A stretch of DNA of 64,000 bases from Janthinobacterium sp. 61 (GTDB taxonomy: Bacteria > Pseudomonadota > Gammaproteobacteria > Burkholderiales > Burkholderiaceae_D). The translations under genes were made by a program, and so were the position numbers. The DNA lies in NCBI RefSeq assembly GCF_002846335.1, contig NZ_PJMQ01000001.1:5146001-5210000 (forward strand), written 5' to 3'. This document shows positions 1 through 8,316 of the stretch, piece after piece. The notes beneath the pieces are model-generated. The model saw only the letters and a program-made list of their open reading frames with translations, searched no databases and was not told where the DNA came from. How positions within the stretch are numbered: the first letter of the stretch is position 1; every line of letters begins with the position of its first letter.

Positions 1-1186
1 TGCGCGCGAACGCCTTCGAGCCCGTGACGTTGGTACGCTCGCCCACGTTGACGAACAGCGATTCTTCGTTGACGACGAACGGTTCCAGGCCGGCCAGGCG
101 CAAGTCATGCGACGGTGCAGGCACGGTGCGCGGCGTGTTTTTCGACAGCAACTCTCCGATGGCGGCGATGTGCTCGGGCGTGGTGCCGCAGCAGCCGCCC
201 GCCATGTTCAAAAAGCCCGCGTCGGCGAATTCGCGCAGCAGGGCGGACGTGTCGGCTGGCAACTCGTCAAAGCCCGTGTCGCTCATGGGATTGGGCAAGC
301 CTGCGTTCGGGTAGATGCAGACGAAGGTGTCGGCGATCTTGGCCAGCTCTTCCGCGTACGGGCGCATCAGGGCGGCGCCCAGCGCGCAGTTCAGGCCGAT
401 GGTCAGCGGTTTCGCGTGGCGCACGGAATTCCAGAAGGCGGGCACGGTCTGTCCCGACAGGATGCGCCCCGAAGCGTCCGTGACGGTGCCGGAAATCATC
501 AGCGGCAGGCGCACGACGGTCGGATTTAGCTCGTAGAACAGGTCGATGGCGAACAGGGCCGCCTTGCAGTTCAAGGTATCGAAAATGGTTTCCACCAGCA
601 GCACGTCGGCGCCGCCTTCCACCAGGCCCTGCGTCTGCTGCAGGTAGGCGGCCACCAGCTGGTCGAAACTGACGTTGCGCGCGGCCGGGTCGTTGACGTC
701 GGGCGAAATCGATGCCGTCTTTGGCGTGGGGCCCAGGGCGCCGGCGACGAAGCGCGGCTTGTCCGGGGTGGAATACTTGTCGCAGGCGGCACGCGCCAGC
801 TTGGCCGCCTGGACGTTCATTTCATAGGCCAGGTGGGCCATGTGGTAATCGTCTTGCGCGATCGTCGTCGCGCCGAAAGTATTCGTTTCGATCAGGTCGG
901 CGCCCGCCGCCAGGTAGCGCTCGTGGATTTCCTGGATGATGTGCGGCTGCGTCAGGGTCAGCAGCTCGTTATTGCCCTTGACGAACAGTTCACGCGCGCC
1001 GCTATCGGCCGGCGCGGCGAAATCGATGAAGCGGCCAGCGGGGCCGCCGCGGTACGCTTCTTCGTCGAGCTTGTATTGCTGGATGATCGTGCCCATGGCG
1101 CCGTCGAGTATCATGATCCGTCGCGCAAGAATGGCGCGCAAGGTGGCTTCGGTCGGGGACATGGCGGGGATCACGGTATCGTTCAT
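1..1186 (-). CDS. metH: Methionine synthase, cobalamin-dependent, N-terminal part (cut by window edge)
   Basis: About 395 codons are present, reading leftwards off the window. They match the homocysteine S-methyltransferase domain that starts B12-dependent methionine synthase, which moves a methyl group from methylcobalamin to homocysteine in the cytoplasm. Visible signs are an early ILDGAMGT motif and the zinc-binding cysteines: GLNC at about residue 267 and a [10 protein letters not shown] segment at about residue 329-338. The last readable residues ([13 protein letters not shown]) are the start of the pterin-binding domain, which separates MetH from short stand-alone homocysteine methyltransferases that end near here. 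The start is the ATG whose first base is 1186; the upstream ATG-AAA-TGA is immediately closed. No good Shine-Dalgarno is seen. Some betaproteobacteria split metH into two genes, and the window edge does not let me exclude that. Confidence 0.9.
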   Translation of the reverse strand, partial: MNDTVIPAMSPTEATLRAILARRIMILDGAMGTIIQQYKLDEEAYRGGPAGRFIDFAAPADSGARELFVKGNNELLTLTQPHIIQEIHERYLAAGADLIETNTFGATTIAQDDYHMAHLAYEMNVQAAKLARAACDKYSTPDKPRFVAGALGPTPKTASISPDVNDPAARNVSFDQLVAAYLQQTQGLVEGGADVLLVETIFDTLNCKAALFAIDLFYELNPTVVRLPLMISGTVTDASGRILSGQTVPAFWNSVRHAKPLTIGLNCALGAALMRPYAEELAKIADTFVCIYPNAGLPNPMSDTGFDELPADTSALLREFADAGFLNMAGGCCGTTPEHIAAIGELLSKNTPRTVPAPSHDLRLAGLEPFVVNEESLFVNVGERTNVTGSKAFAR

Positions 1187-1332
1187 TTCATGCTTTCAAT
1201 AGGCAAACGGGCGGCGGCGCGGCGACAAGACTTTACGAGGCGGATGCGGGCCAGCAGGATCAGCTGACGGAGAGTTGCCGGCCGGGTAGGGCAGGCAGAA
1301 GGTGGCAATCGCCTGATTTCACCGGGTCTAAA

Positions 1333-1338
1333 ATTATA
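1333..1338 (-). promoter_or_regulatory. Predicted -10 box for metH
   Basis: On the minus strand this reads TATAAT, a perfect sigma-70 -10 hexamer about 147 bases before the metH ATG. I see no good -35 hexamer at 16-18 bases. The resulting leader of roughly 140 bases would be long enough for a cis-regulatory RNA, but I could not recognise a SAM, SAH or cobalamin riboswitch core in it. Confidence 0.4.
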
Positions 1339-1508
1339 CGGCATCAGGCTGCTTTGGTTTTAAGCAAAATCGGCCGTTCGCGCCACGGCAGGCCTTCTTG
1401 CAACACATCACCTTCCACCTGGCCTGCTTCTGAAATTACATTTCTGAAAATCTTACTCAAAATGTTAATTCTTCCAATAAAGTTGGCAGGAAAATACGGT
1501 GTCTGGGC

Positions 1509-1526
1509 TGTGGAAAAATTTCCACA
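1509..1526. repeat. Perfect inverted repeat, possible operator
   Basis: TGTGGAAA and TTTCCACA flank two A bases, giving 8-base perfect arms with the dyad symmetry of a dimeric regulator site. It lies about 190 bases before the candidate promoter of the lipoprotein gene and about 170 bases upstream of the metH -10. No U-run follows, so it is not a terminator. Confidence 0.4.
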
Positions 1527-1696
1527 TTATTTGTGCTGTCTGAGGATATTTTTAATGAATTGAATGGCAATAGCTGCAAAGGAAAATAATTGTGACTTAA
1601 GTCAATGCAGAGCGAAGCGAATAGTTCTCAACATAGCGATTGCCAATCAGATACGTTATTTATTATCAAAACCAATTGAATCAAAAGCAGCAATAG

Positions 1697-1726
1697 TTGT
1701 CGCTAGGAATCGAGTTAGCCCATAAT
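1697..1726 (+). promoter_or_regulatory. Candidate sigma-70 promoter of the IPT/metzincin lipoprotein gene
   Basis: TTGTCG (4 of 6 consensus) is followed 18 bases later by CATAAT (5 of 6). The predicted transcript would start near 1733 and have a leader of about 95 bases before the ATG at 1827. Confidence 0.35.
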
Positions 1727-1826
1727 ATTGGTTCCTCGAAAGTAAATTCTCACCAAAAATCTCCAATATGTCACATTTCCTTCGTGTCCTCCCCGGCATC
1801 GCGCTACACCAACATGGTTGCCAGCC

Positions 1827-4304
1827 ATGAAAAACCATTTGCTTGTTGCATTGTTTGTCGTGCTGGGCCTGTCCGCTTGCGGCGGGGGAGGCGGTGGCGG
1901 TGGCGACACGGTGGTGGCGACCACCTCGGGCAATCCTGTCGTGATTCCTGCCGTGACGGCCGTCTCGGCGGCGAATCTCGCCGTTGGTGGCAGCCTGGTG
2001 GTGACGGGTACGAATCTGAGCCGCGTGACGGCCTTCCAGGTGGGCGGCGTGAAGCTTGCCACCAGCGCCGCCAGCGATACCAGCGTGACCCTGGCCATGC
2101 CGGGCGTGCCCGTCTCTGGCGCCTTGAGCCTGGTCAGCGCCAGCGGCACGGCGGCCACCAGCTATAACGTCAATGTGTACCTGCCATTGAGTGTGGTCAG
2201 CGTCGCACCAGCGACGGGCGGCGTCGGTTCCAGCGTGACGATCGCGGGCGCTGGTATGGGTGCCGTGACGGCGGTGCAGTTTGGCAATGGCGCAGCAGCA
2301 ACGCCGCAAAGCCAGACGGCCGGCAGCGTGACCGTGCTGGTGCCCTTGGGTGCGGCAACGGGGGCGCTGACGGTGCGCGGTCCTTACAATGATGCCATCA
2401 GCAGCGATACGTACAAGGTATTGGCGAGCGTAACCGTGACGTCGATCACCTCGGCCGTCAACGGCGGGACCTTGTCGGTGACGGTGCAGGGCAGCAATCT
2501 TGACCAGGTCAGCTCGGCATCGGTGGGCAATACACCGGCCGTGATTGTCAGCGCCAGTGCCAGCCAGCTGCTGTTGACTGCACCAGGCTCGGCAACGGGC
2601 GATGTGATGCTGTCAGCCGCTGCGCGCGTTGCCGTCAATGCGGGCGCGGTGTCGGCCTTTACCCTGGGCAGCATTGATTTCGCGCAAGTACTGAATTTGA
2701 ACGCCAGCAATACGGCCTTGCGCCTGACGCGCGGCAAGCCGGCCGCCGTACGCGTGTCCGTGCTGGCCCCGCAGGCGGGCCAGGCCAGTCCCGCCGTGAC
2801 CTTGAATGCGACCACCGCCAATGGCAGCAACCTGGGAAGCATCAGCATGAGCGGCCCGTCGGTTTTGCCGACGCAAAAGAACGATGACAGTTTCAACGGC
2901 AATTTCAGTGCCATCCTGCCTGCAGGCTGGATCTTGCCGGGCGTGCGCGTGCGCGTGACGGCCATCGGCAATAACGGCGTGCAAGTGAGCCAGGAAGCGG
3001 CACCCGTGGTGGCCAGCTTGGCCAGAATCCGCTTGGTGCTCGTGCCCTTGAGCACCGACGATGGCGTGGCGCAACTGCCTGACGCCGCGGTGATCCGCGC
3101 CGCGCTGCTGCGCGTGTATCCGTATGCGACGGAAAATATCAGCATCACCACGCGCGCGGCGCTGAGCATGCCTGGCAGCAGCACGGCCGACAGCTGGTGG
3201 AGCGATGCCCTGGGCAAGCTGGAAGACAAGCGCGCGCTGGAAGACAGCGGCGCTTATTATTATGGTTTCGTGCCGAAGATGTCTTCCACGCGTGCCGCCG
3301 GCCTGGCCTACATCAACCTGACTGGGAATAGCCACGACTTCACGTCGGCCATCGGCCTGGACGCCAAGGCCAGCAACATCGCATCGGTCGATCCCTTCGG
3401 TAATCAATGGCCTGAATGGCTGACCACGCTCGTACATGAGCTGGGCCACAACCATTCGCTGCAGCACGTTGCCTGCGGCGGCGCGGCCAATGCGGCTACC
3501 GACTACCCGTATGTCAATGGCGATCTGGGCCCGCAACCTCTGTATAACAGCGACTATGCGGGCAACATTGGCCAGCTGAGCAAGGCAGTCTATGGCAGCA
3601 CGCCGATGAAGGATGTGATGAGCTATTGCAGCGGCGCCTGGTTCTCCGATTACAGCTATGCGCGGGTACAGCAATTCCTGGAAAAACGCAGCACGCAAGT
3701 GACGGGCAGCAATGTGCTGGCCGCCAGCATGTCCGTGGCTGAGCAAGGCTATCTGACCATTTCCGGTCGCATCACGCCGACCGGCGTGGCCTTGCGCCCA
3801 GCCGTTGCCTCGTCCACACGTGTGGGCGCAGTGGCCAGCGGCAGCGGCCAGGCGTACACCCTGCGGGTCCTGACGGCGTCGGGAGCGACTATCGACTTGC
3901 CCTTTGATGCCGTAACCGTGGCTGACCATGGCGGCAGCGCCATGAGCCACTTCCGCGTCAGCTTCGCCAACCCGGGAGAAATCAGCGACGTGCAGGTGCT
4001 GGCAAATGGCAAGGCCTTGGCCAAGCTGGAGCGCCCGGCGCGCCGCAGCAAGGCCGCCGCCAACGATGCCACGTTTGATGCGAGACAAAGCGGCGGCAAG
4101 CTGGTGCTGACCTGGAATGCCCAGGCGGAACCGTACGCCGCCGTGCTGCACGTAGCCGCTGATGGCCGCAAGACGGTGGTCGCCAGTGACTTGACTGGCG
4201 GAAACGCCAGCGTCGATGTCAGCGCCTTGCCGGCCGGTGGCCGCTTCGAGGTCAGTCTGTCGTCGTCCCTGGGCGCACGCCTGATGAAAGTGGCGCGCCG
4301 GTAA
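1827..4304 (+). CDS. IPT/TIG-repeat lipoprotein with metzincin-like zinc protease domain
   Basis: A protein of about 825 residues. It starts with a lipoprotein signal (MKNHLLVALFVVLGLSAC, lipid-accepting Cys18) and a run of eight glycines. Three Ig-like IPT/TIG-type repeats follow at about 40-115, 117-195 and 197-270, with the typical V-x-x-G-x-x-V-T-I/V-x-G-x-x-L/M pattern. At residues 537-547 is HELGHNHSLQH, which fits the HExxHxxxxxH zinc signature of metzincins, and a DVMSYC segment about 60 residues later could be the Met-turn. The C-terminal ~190 residues look beta-rich. By family logic this is a surface or periplasm-facing peptidase acting on glycoproteins or other proteins, perhaps M66-like, but the substrate is unknown. 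A TTG nine bases earlier is in frame, but the ATG gives the correct signal peptide. No strong Shine-Dalgarno is visible. It is transcribed alone, ending in a terminator shared with fmt. Confidence 0.75.
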   Translation: MKNHLLVALFVVLGLSACGGGGGGGGDTVVATTSGNPVVIPAVTAVSAANLAVGGSLVVTGTNLSRVTAFQVGGVKLATSAASDTSVTLAMPGVPVSGALSLVSASGTAATSYNVNVYLPLSVVSVAPATGGVGSSVTIAGAGMGAVTAVQFGNGAAATPQSQTAGSVTVLVPLGAATGALTVRGPYNDAISSDTYKVLASVTVTSITSAVNGGTLSVTVQGSNLDQVSSASVGNTPAVIVSASASQLLLTAPGSATGDVMLSAAARVAVNAGAVSAFTLGSIDFAQVLNLNASNTALRLTRGKPAAVRVSVLAPQAGQASPAVTLNATTANGSNLGSISMSGPSVLPTQKNDDSFNGNFSAILPAGWILPGVRVRVTAIGNNGVQVSQEAAPVVASLARIRLVLVPLSTDDGVAQLPDAAVIRAALLRVYPYATENISITTRAALSMPGSSTADSWWSDALGKLEDKRALEDSGAYYYGFVPKMSSTRAAGLAYINLTGNSHDFTSAIGLDAKASNIASVDPFGNQWPEWLTTLVHELGHNHSLQHVACGGAANAATDYPYVNGDLGPQPLYNSDYAGNIGQLSKAVYGSTPMKDVMSYCSGAWFSDYSYARVQQFLEKRSTQVTGSNVLAASMSVAEQGYLTISGRITPTGVALRPAVASSTRVGAVASGSGQAYTLRVLTASGATIDLPFDAVTVADHGGSAMSHFRVSFANPGEISDVQVLANGKALAKLERPARRSKAAANDATFDARQSGGKLVLTWNAQAEPYAAVLHVAADGRKTVVASDLTGGNASVDVSALPAGGRFEVSLSSSLGARLMKVARR

Positions 4305-4321
4305 ACACGGGTGCCGGATGC

Positions 4322-4352
4322 AAAAAGGGCTTGCCGCGGCAAGCCCTTTTTT
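4322..4352. terminator. Bidirectional rho-independent terminator
   Basis: The arms AAAAGGGCTTGCC and GGCAAGCCCTTTT enclose a two-base loop and are followed by a T-run on the plus strand; the A-run on the other side gives a T-run for the minus strand. It lies between the convergent lipoprotein gene and fmt. Confidence 0.85.
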
Positions 4353-4382
4353 GATGGCCGTCGACAGGACGACGCCGTGCCA

Positions 4383-5339
4383 TCAAGTAAAACGTTTGCC
4401 TTCCAGCGGGAAGCCCTTGATGAACTCGGCCGCAGGCAGGCGCTTGCCGCCCGGTTTTTGCAGTTCCGTCAGGCGCAGGGAGCCATTGCCGCAAGCCACG
4501 ACGATGCCGTGCTGGGCGTCGGCTGCCAGCACCTGGCCAGGCGCTTCCTTGCTGTCCGCTTCGAGCACGTCGGCGGCCCAGATCTTGATGGTTGTGCCAT
4601 CAACCTGGCCGCAGGCGCCGGGAAATGGATTGAAGGCGCGGATTTTCAGGCCCAGTTCCAGCGCAGGCTGGCTGAAATCGAGCGCCGCCTCGTCCTTGGC
4701 GATCTTTGCCGCGTAGGTCACGCCTGCTTCCGGCTGCGGCACGGCTTCCAGCGGCTGATGCTGCATCTTGCGCAGGGTCTCGACGATCATTCTGCCGCCC
4801 AGGGCGGCCAGCTTGTCGTGCAGGCTGGCGGTGGAATCGCCCGCCTCGATGGGCGTGCGCTCGATGGCCAGCATGGGGCCCGTATCGAGGCCTTCTTCCA
4901 TCTGCATGATGGTCACGCCCGTTTCATCGTCACCTGCCTCGATGGCGCGGTGGATGGGCGCGGCACCGCGCCAGCGTGGCAGCAATGAACCGTGGATATT
5001 GATGCAGGGTTTGATGTCGAGCGTGCTGCGCGGCAAGATCAAGCCGTAGGCCGCCACCACCATCACGTCGTAATCCGTGGCCAGCAGGCGCTCGTGGGCC
5101 GCTTTTGCCTCGGCGGCGCGCTGCGGGTCCTTGCTGTCCATGCGCAGGGACAAAGGCTGCAGCACGTCGATGCCGTGCTGCTGCGCATATTGCTTGACGG
5201 CCGAGGCGTGCAGCTGCATGCCGCGTCCGGCAGGGCGGTCGGGCTGGGTCAATACCAGCGGAATCTCGAATCCCGCTTCGTGCAAGTCTTTCAAGGCCGT
5301 GGCGGCGAATTCAGGCGTGCCTGCGAAGATCACTTTCAT
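4383..5339 (-). CDS. fmt: Methionyl-tRNA formyltransferase
   Basis: 318 residues, the usual length. It formylates initiator Met-tRNA using 10-formyl-tetrahydrofolate so that translation can start with fMet. The N-terminus [16 protein letters not shown] is the Rossmann-like start of the family, [16 protein letters not shown] at about 108-123 carries the conserved Asn, His and SLLP loop, and ETGVTIMQM follows. The C-terminal OB-like domain (from about 205) contains the AAKIAKDEA segment typical of Fmt. It lies 97 bases downstream of def on the same strand, the classic def-fmt pair in which the deformylase removes what Fmt adds. Confidence 0.96.
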   Translation of the reverse strand: MKVIFAGTPEFAATALKDLHEAGFEIPLVLTQPDRPAGRGMQLHASAVKQYAQQHGIDVLQPLSLRMDSKDPQRAAEAKAAHERLLATDYDVMVVAAYGLILPRSTLDIKPCINIHGSLLPRWRGAAPIHRAIEAGDDETGVTIMQMEEGLDTGPMLAIERTPIEAGDSTASLHDKLAALGGRMIVETLRKMQHQPLEAVPQPEAGVTYAAKIAKDEAALDFSQPALELGLKIRAFNPFPGACGQVDGTTIKIWAADVLEADSKEAPGQVLAADAQHGIVVACGNGSLRLTELQKPGGKRLPAAEFIKGFPLEGKRFT

Positions 5340-5436
5340 ATGGTTCCTTGACGTGAGGTGCGCAGGCCCGCGCCCGAGGGCGCCAGGCTGGCGTGGTGTA
5401 ACGAGTACTGTTGTTGCTTAGTCTATCAGCAGTGGC

Positions 5437-5979
5437 TTAAAAACGGCGGTTCTGTGCGCGCAGGCTCGCTTCGCGCTCGAGACCACGGATTTCCTTGACC
5501 ATCTTGGTCTTGATGCGGTTGCGCTTGAGCGGCGACAGGTATTCGACGAATACCTTGCCCAGCAGATGATCCATCTCATGCTGGATGCAGACGGCCAGCA
5601 AGCCATCGGCTTCCAGCTCGAACTGCTTGCCGTGACGGTCCAGGGAGCGCACCTTGATGCGGGCCGGGCGCTCGACGCCATCGTAGACGCCAGGCACGGA
5701 CAAACAGCCTTCGTCGTAGACCTGCTTTTCTTCGCTGGCCCAGGTGATTTCCGGGTTGATGAACACTTGCAGCTGGTTTTTCTCTTCGGTGATGTCGATC
5801 ACCATCATCTGGATATGCTCGTCCACTTGCGACGCGGCCAGGCCGACGCCAGGGGCGTCGTACATGGTTTCGGCCATGTCGTCGATCAGGGTTTGCAGGC
5901 GCGCGTCAAATTCGGTGACGGGCTTGGCGATCGTGTGCAGGCGAGGATCGGGGTAACGCAGGATATTTAATATGGACAT
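5437..5979 (-). CDS. def: Peptide deformylase
   Basis: 180 residues; removes the formyl group from the N-terminus of nascent proteins. All three family motifs are present: GVGLAASQ at about 44-51, EGCLSVP with metal ligand Cys92, and QHEMDH with ligands His134 and His138 and catalytic Glu135. First gene of the def-fmt pair. The ATG at 5979 gives the normal N-terminus [21 protein letters not shown] hexamer about 75 bases upstream is a possible -10. Confidence 0.96.
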   Translation of the reverse strand: MSILNILRYPDPRLHTIAKPVTEFDARLQTLIDDMAETMYDAPGVGLAASQVDEHIQMMVIDITEEKNQLQVFINPEITWASEEKQVYDEGCLSVPGVYDGVERPARIKVRSLDRHGKQFELEADGLLAVCIQHEMDHLLGKVFVEYLSPLKRNRIKTKMVKEIRGLEREASLRAQNRRF

Positions 5980-6281
5980 ACTGATTCGACTGGTTAAGGT
6001 GGACGCCGGTGCGCCGGATTATTCATGCCTGGGCCATGCGAACGATGGCAGGGCTATTTTATTTGAGTACGCTACGGTTGGGCGCGTATGGCACAACGGC
6101 GCGGCAGATGCGTTTGCCAGTGCGCTTCGTTTGCTGCAAAGGGAAATTTTATCACAGACGCCCATGGCCCTGTGGACGGCGGGCCGTTTGGCACGGCCAT
6201 TGCACGCATCCTTGCGCGCGTCGGTATCGCGTGCGCGCCATGGCGCTAGCATTGGGGGGCACAGTACACAGTGAGGTTGTC
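5980..6281. other. Divergent promoter region between def and dprA
   Basis: About 300 bases with no convincing gene. The frame of dprA is open upstream through here, but the encoded residues are low-quality (Arg/Cys-rich, no motif). Two TAAAAT-like hexamers on the minus strand could serve def. In some betaproteobacteria a LysM-domain gene sits at this place; I see no remnant of it here. Confidence 0.5.
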
Positions 6282-7385
6282 ATGCATGCAATTGCAACGA
6301 CGGCAGACACGGCCACGGAACTGGCGGGCTGGCTGCGCCTGCAGCATCTGCCCGGCGTGGGGCCGGTGGCGGCGCGCGCCTTGCTGGCCCGCTTCGGCTT
6401 GCCGCCGCAAATCTTTGCCGCGCCGTTCGATGCCTTGCGCGCTGTGGTGCCGGCCAGCTTGGCGCGTGCCATCGTGCAACCGCCCAAACCGGTGGCCAAC
6501 AGCCAGCTGGCGCTCACACTGCAGTGGTTGCAGCGGCCCGGCAATGCCGTGCTGACCCTGGCCGACGCCGCGTATCCGCCCCTGCTGCTGGAAATTGCCG
6601 ATCCGCCGCTATTACTATATGTACGGGGGCGGGCGGAACTGCTGTCGCGCCCCGGCGTGGCCATTATTGGCAGCCGCAATGCCAGCGCGCAAGGCATGCA
6701 GAATGCTGCCGCCTTTGCCCACGCCCTCAGCGCGGCAGGCTTGACCATCATTTCCGGGCTGGCGCTGGGCATCGATACGCATGCGCACGAGGGCGGTTTG
6801 CGCGGCGCGGGCGCCACCGTGGCCGTGATCGGCACGGGCGCCGATCTGGTGTATCCACGACGCAACCTTGATCTGGCGCAAAGAATTGCCGAACAAGGCT
6901 GCATCGTCAGCGAATACGCGCTGGGCTTGCCGGCCATGCCAGCTAACTTTCCGCGCCGCAACCGGCTGATCAGCGGTCTGGCGCGCGGCGTGCTGGTGAT
7001 CGAGGCGGCGGCCCAATCGGGTTCCCTGATCACGGCGCGCCTGGCCGGTGAACAGGGGCGCGACGTGTATGCCTTGCCCGGTTCCATCCATGCCACCCTG
7101 TCCAAGGGTTGCCATGCGCTGATCAAGCAGGGCGCCAAGCTGGTCGAGTCGGCCGATGACGTGCTGCAAGAGTTGCAGTGGCGGGTCGGCGTGCCCGTTG
7201 TACCGCCCGCGGTGGAAGACGAAACACCGCTGCTGGCCGCACTGGGCCACGATCCCCTCGATGCCGATACCCTGGCCGCGCGCAGCGGCCTGGCCATGGG
7301 TGCGCTGATGGGCGAATTGCTGGCGCTGGAGCTGGCGGGCCTGCTCGAACGCTTGCCAGGAGGACTGTTTCAACGCTGCAAATGA
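6282..7385 (+). CDS. dprA: DNA-processing protein DprA (Smf)
   Basis: 367 residues from the chosen ATG, the typical length. DprA binds incoming single-stranded DNA during natural transformation and loads RecA. The N-terminal HhH-like segment (LPGVGPVAARALLARFG, about 24-40) is followed by the Rossmann-like DprA fold with GSRNAS, ISGLALGIDTHAHEGGL, PRRNRLISGLA and AAAQSGSLITARLAGEQGR, all well conserved. The last ~65 residues match the DprA winged-helix tail. The start is supported by GAGG eight bases upstream. The frame extends further upstream, but that part lacks family features. Confidence 0.93.
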   Translation: MHAIATTADTATELAGWLRLQHLPGVGPVAARALLARFGLPPQIFAAPFDALRAVVPASLARAIVQPPKPVANSQLALTLQWLQRPGNAVLTLADAAYPPLLLEIADPPLLLYVRGRAELLSRPGVAIIGSRNASAQGMQNAAAFAHALSAAGLTIISGLALGIDTHAHEGGLRGAGATVAVIGTGADLVYPRRNLDLAQRIAEQGCIVSEYALGLPAMPANFPRRNRLISGLARGVLVIEAAAQSGSLITARLAGEQGRDVYALPGSIHATLSKGCHALIKQGAKLVESADDVLQELQWRVGVPVVPPAVEDETPLLAALGHDPLDADTLAARSGLAMGALMGELLALELAGLLERLPGGLFQRCK

Positions 7386-7479
7386 CAGCTTGTCACTTGT
7401 GTGGCGGCCTTGCCGCACGGGGGCGCTTTGTCGGCGCGCACCCTTGTGTCGCAGCGAACTTAGCTGATAGAGTAGAGCC

Positions 7480-7944
7480 ATGTTCGATATCCTGGTGTAC
7501 CTCTACGAGACTTACTATCGCCCCGACGCCTGCCCCGAGCCGGCAGTCCTGGCGCGCAAACTGTCGGCCGTCGGTTTCGACGACGTGGAGATTTCGGAAG
7601 CGCTGGTCTGGCTGACGGACTTGAACGCCATGGCTGGCGTCGAGCAAACCCTGACGTCCAGTTCCACGGGCACGCGCTTCTATGTGCAGCAGGAAAGCGA
7701 CGTGCTGGGCACGGCAGCCATCGGTTTCATCCAGTTTCTGGAAAGCGCCAAGGTGCTCTCGCCGCTGCAACGTGAAATCGTCATCGAACGGGCGCTGGCG
7801 CTCGACGAGGCGCCCGTGTCGCTGGGCAAGCTGAAAGTCATCGTGCTGATGCTGCTGTGGAGCCAGGGCAAGGAACCGGATGCCCTGATGTTTGACGATC
7901 TGTTCGTAGACGACGAAGACCTGCCTCCCCGCCTGCTACACTAA
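7480..7944 (+). CDS. smg: Smg family protein (DUF494)
   Basis: 154 residues starting [12 protein letters not shown], the hallmark N-terminus of the Smg/DUF494 family, which is commonly found next to dprA and topA or topB as here. Family function is not established; proteins are small, acidic and cytoplasmic. The body ([46 protein letters not shown]) follows the family pattern. It lies 94 bases after dprA and may share its transcript. Confidence 0.88.
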   Translation: MFDILVYLYETYYRPDACPEPAVLARKLSAVGFDDVEISEALVWLTDLNAMAGVEQTLTSSSTGTRFYVQQESDVLGTAAIGFIQFLESAKVLSPLQREIVIERALALDEAPVSLGKLKVIVLMLLWSQGKEPDALMFDDLFVDDEDLPPRLLH

Positions 7945-7945
7945 T

Positions 7946-8026
7946 AAAAATGTCCATGGCGGCGTTACAGCGTCTTGCCGTACTAGCGTACTGTCTGCGA
8001 CGCTGCGCCTTGCCCTGAACATTTTT
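7946..8026. repeat. 81-base imperfect palindrome (REP-like, may also terminate smg)
   Basis: The outer arms AAAAATGT and ACATTTTT enclose GGCG-TTA-CAGCGTC, which pairs with GACGCTG-CGCC leaving TTA as a bulge. At the centre is GTAC-TAGC-GTAC, itself symmetric. The transcript of either strand would form a long hairpin ending in a U-run, so termination of smg is plausible. The elaborate symmetry is more like a dispersed REP-type element than a simple terminator; whether it is repeated in the genome cannot be seen here. Confidence 0.6.
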
Positions 8027-8316
8027 ATGCTGTCTTGCTGGCTGCCACGCAGCCGTTGGCTCGACCCTGGCGTCGCTGCCGCGCCATCCCCTCCAAGATG
8101 CACTGCACCGGCGCGCACGCCAGACCATTGTGTTTGCGCCTGCGCATTCTTGCTTGCAGATAACTTGCCGAATTCTTCAATAGGCGCTTATCATTGGCCG
8201 CTTGACAAGACCACAAGTCACAAGGCCTTGCGCAGACAAAAGCGTCGGCGCCTGGCAATGCACTGTATGATGCGCATGCTGAAACTATCCTAGAGCATTT
8301 TTCGAGACCAAAAAAT
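8027..8316. other. Upstream region of topB
   Basis: About 290 bases with no believable gene. A TTGACA hexamer (8202-8207) lacks a partner -10 at proper spacing, and a TATGAT hexamer (8266-8271) lacks a good -35. One of these probably belongs to the topB promoter. Confidence 0.4.

Larger units (their letters stand above)
1187..1826. other. Long divergent intergenic region
   Basis: This is the largest non-coding stretch in the window and is clearly more AT-rich than its surroundings between about 1430 and 1800. It holds the metH leader and -10 box, an 18-base inverted repeat, and a candidate promoter for the rightward lipoprotein gene. Short open frames here look like noise. The base composition could mark a horizontally acquired downstream gene or simply a large regulatory region. 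Confidence 0.6.

Noticed and set aside
1190..1332. Riboswitch (SAM, SAH or cobalamin) in the metH leader
   Set aside because: None of the conserved cores could be read in this leader; only its length and position are suggestive.
1656..2309. His/Arg-rich minus-strand frame over the lipoprotein gene start
   Set aside because: Typical antisense shadow with low-complexity translation and no start context.
6009..6281. Upstream extension of dprA by about 91 codons
   Set aside because: The extra residues are Arg/Cys-rich without family similarity, and a good ribosome-binding site precedes the ATG at 6282.
8027..8293. Possible 88-codon gene upstream of topB
   Set aside because: Composition is Pro/Arg/Cys-rich and shows no motif; it overlaps the palindrome edge and probable topB promoter.
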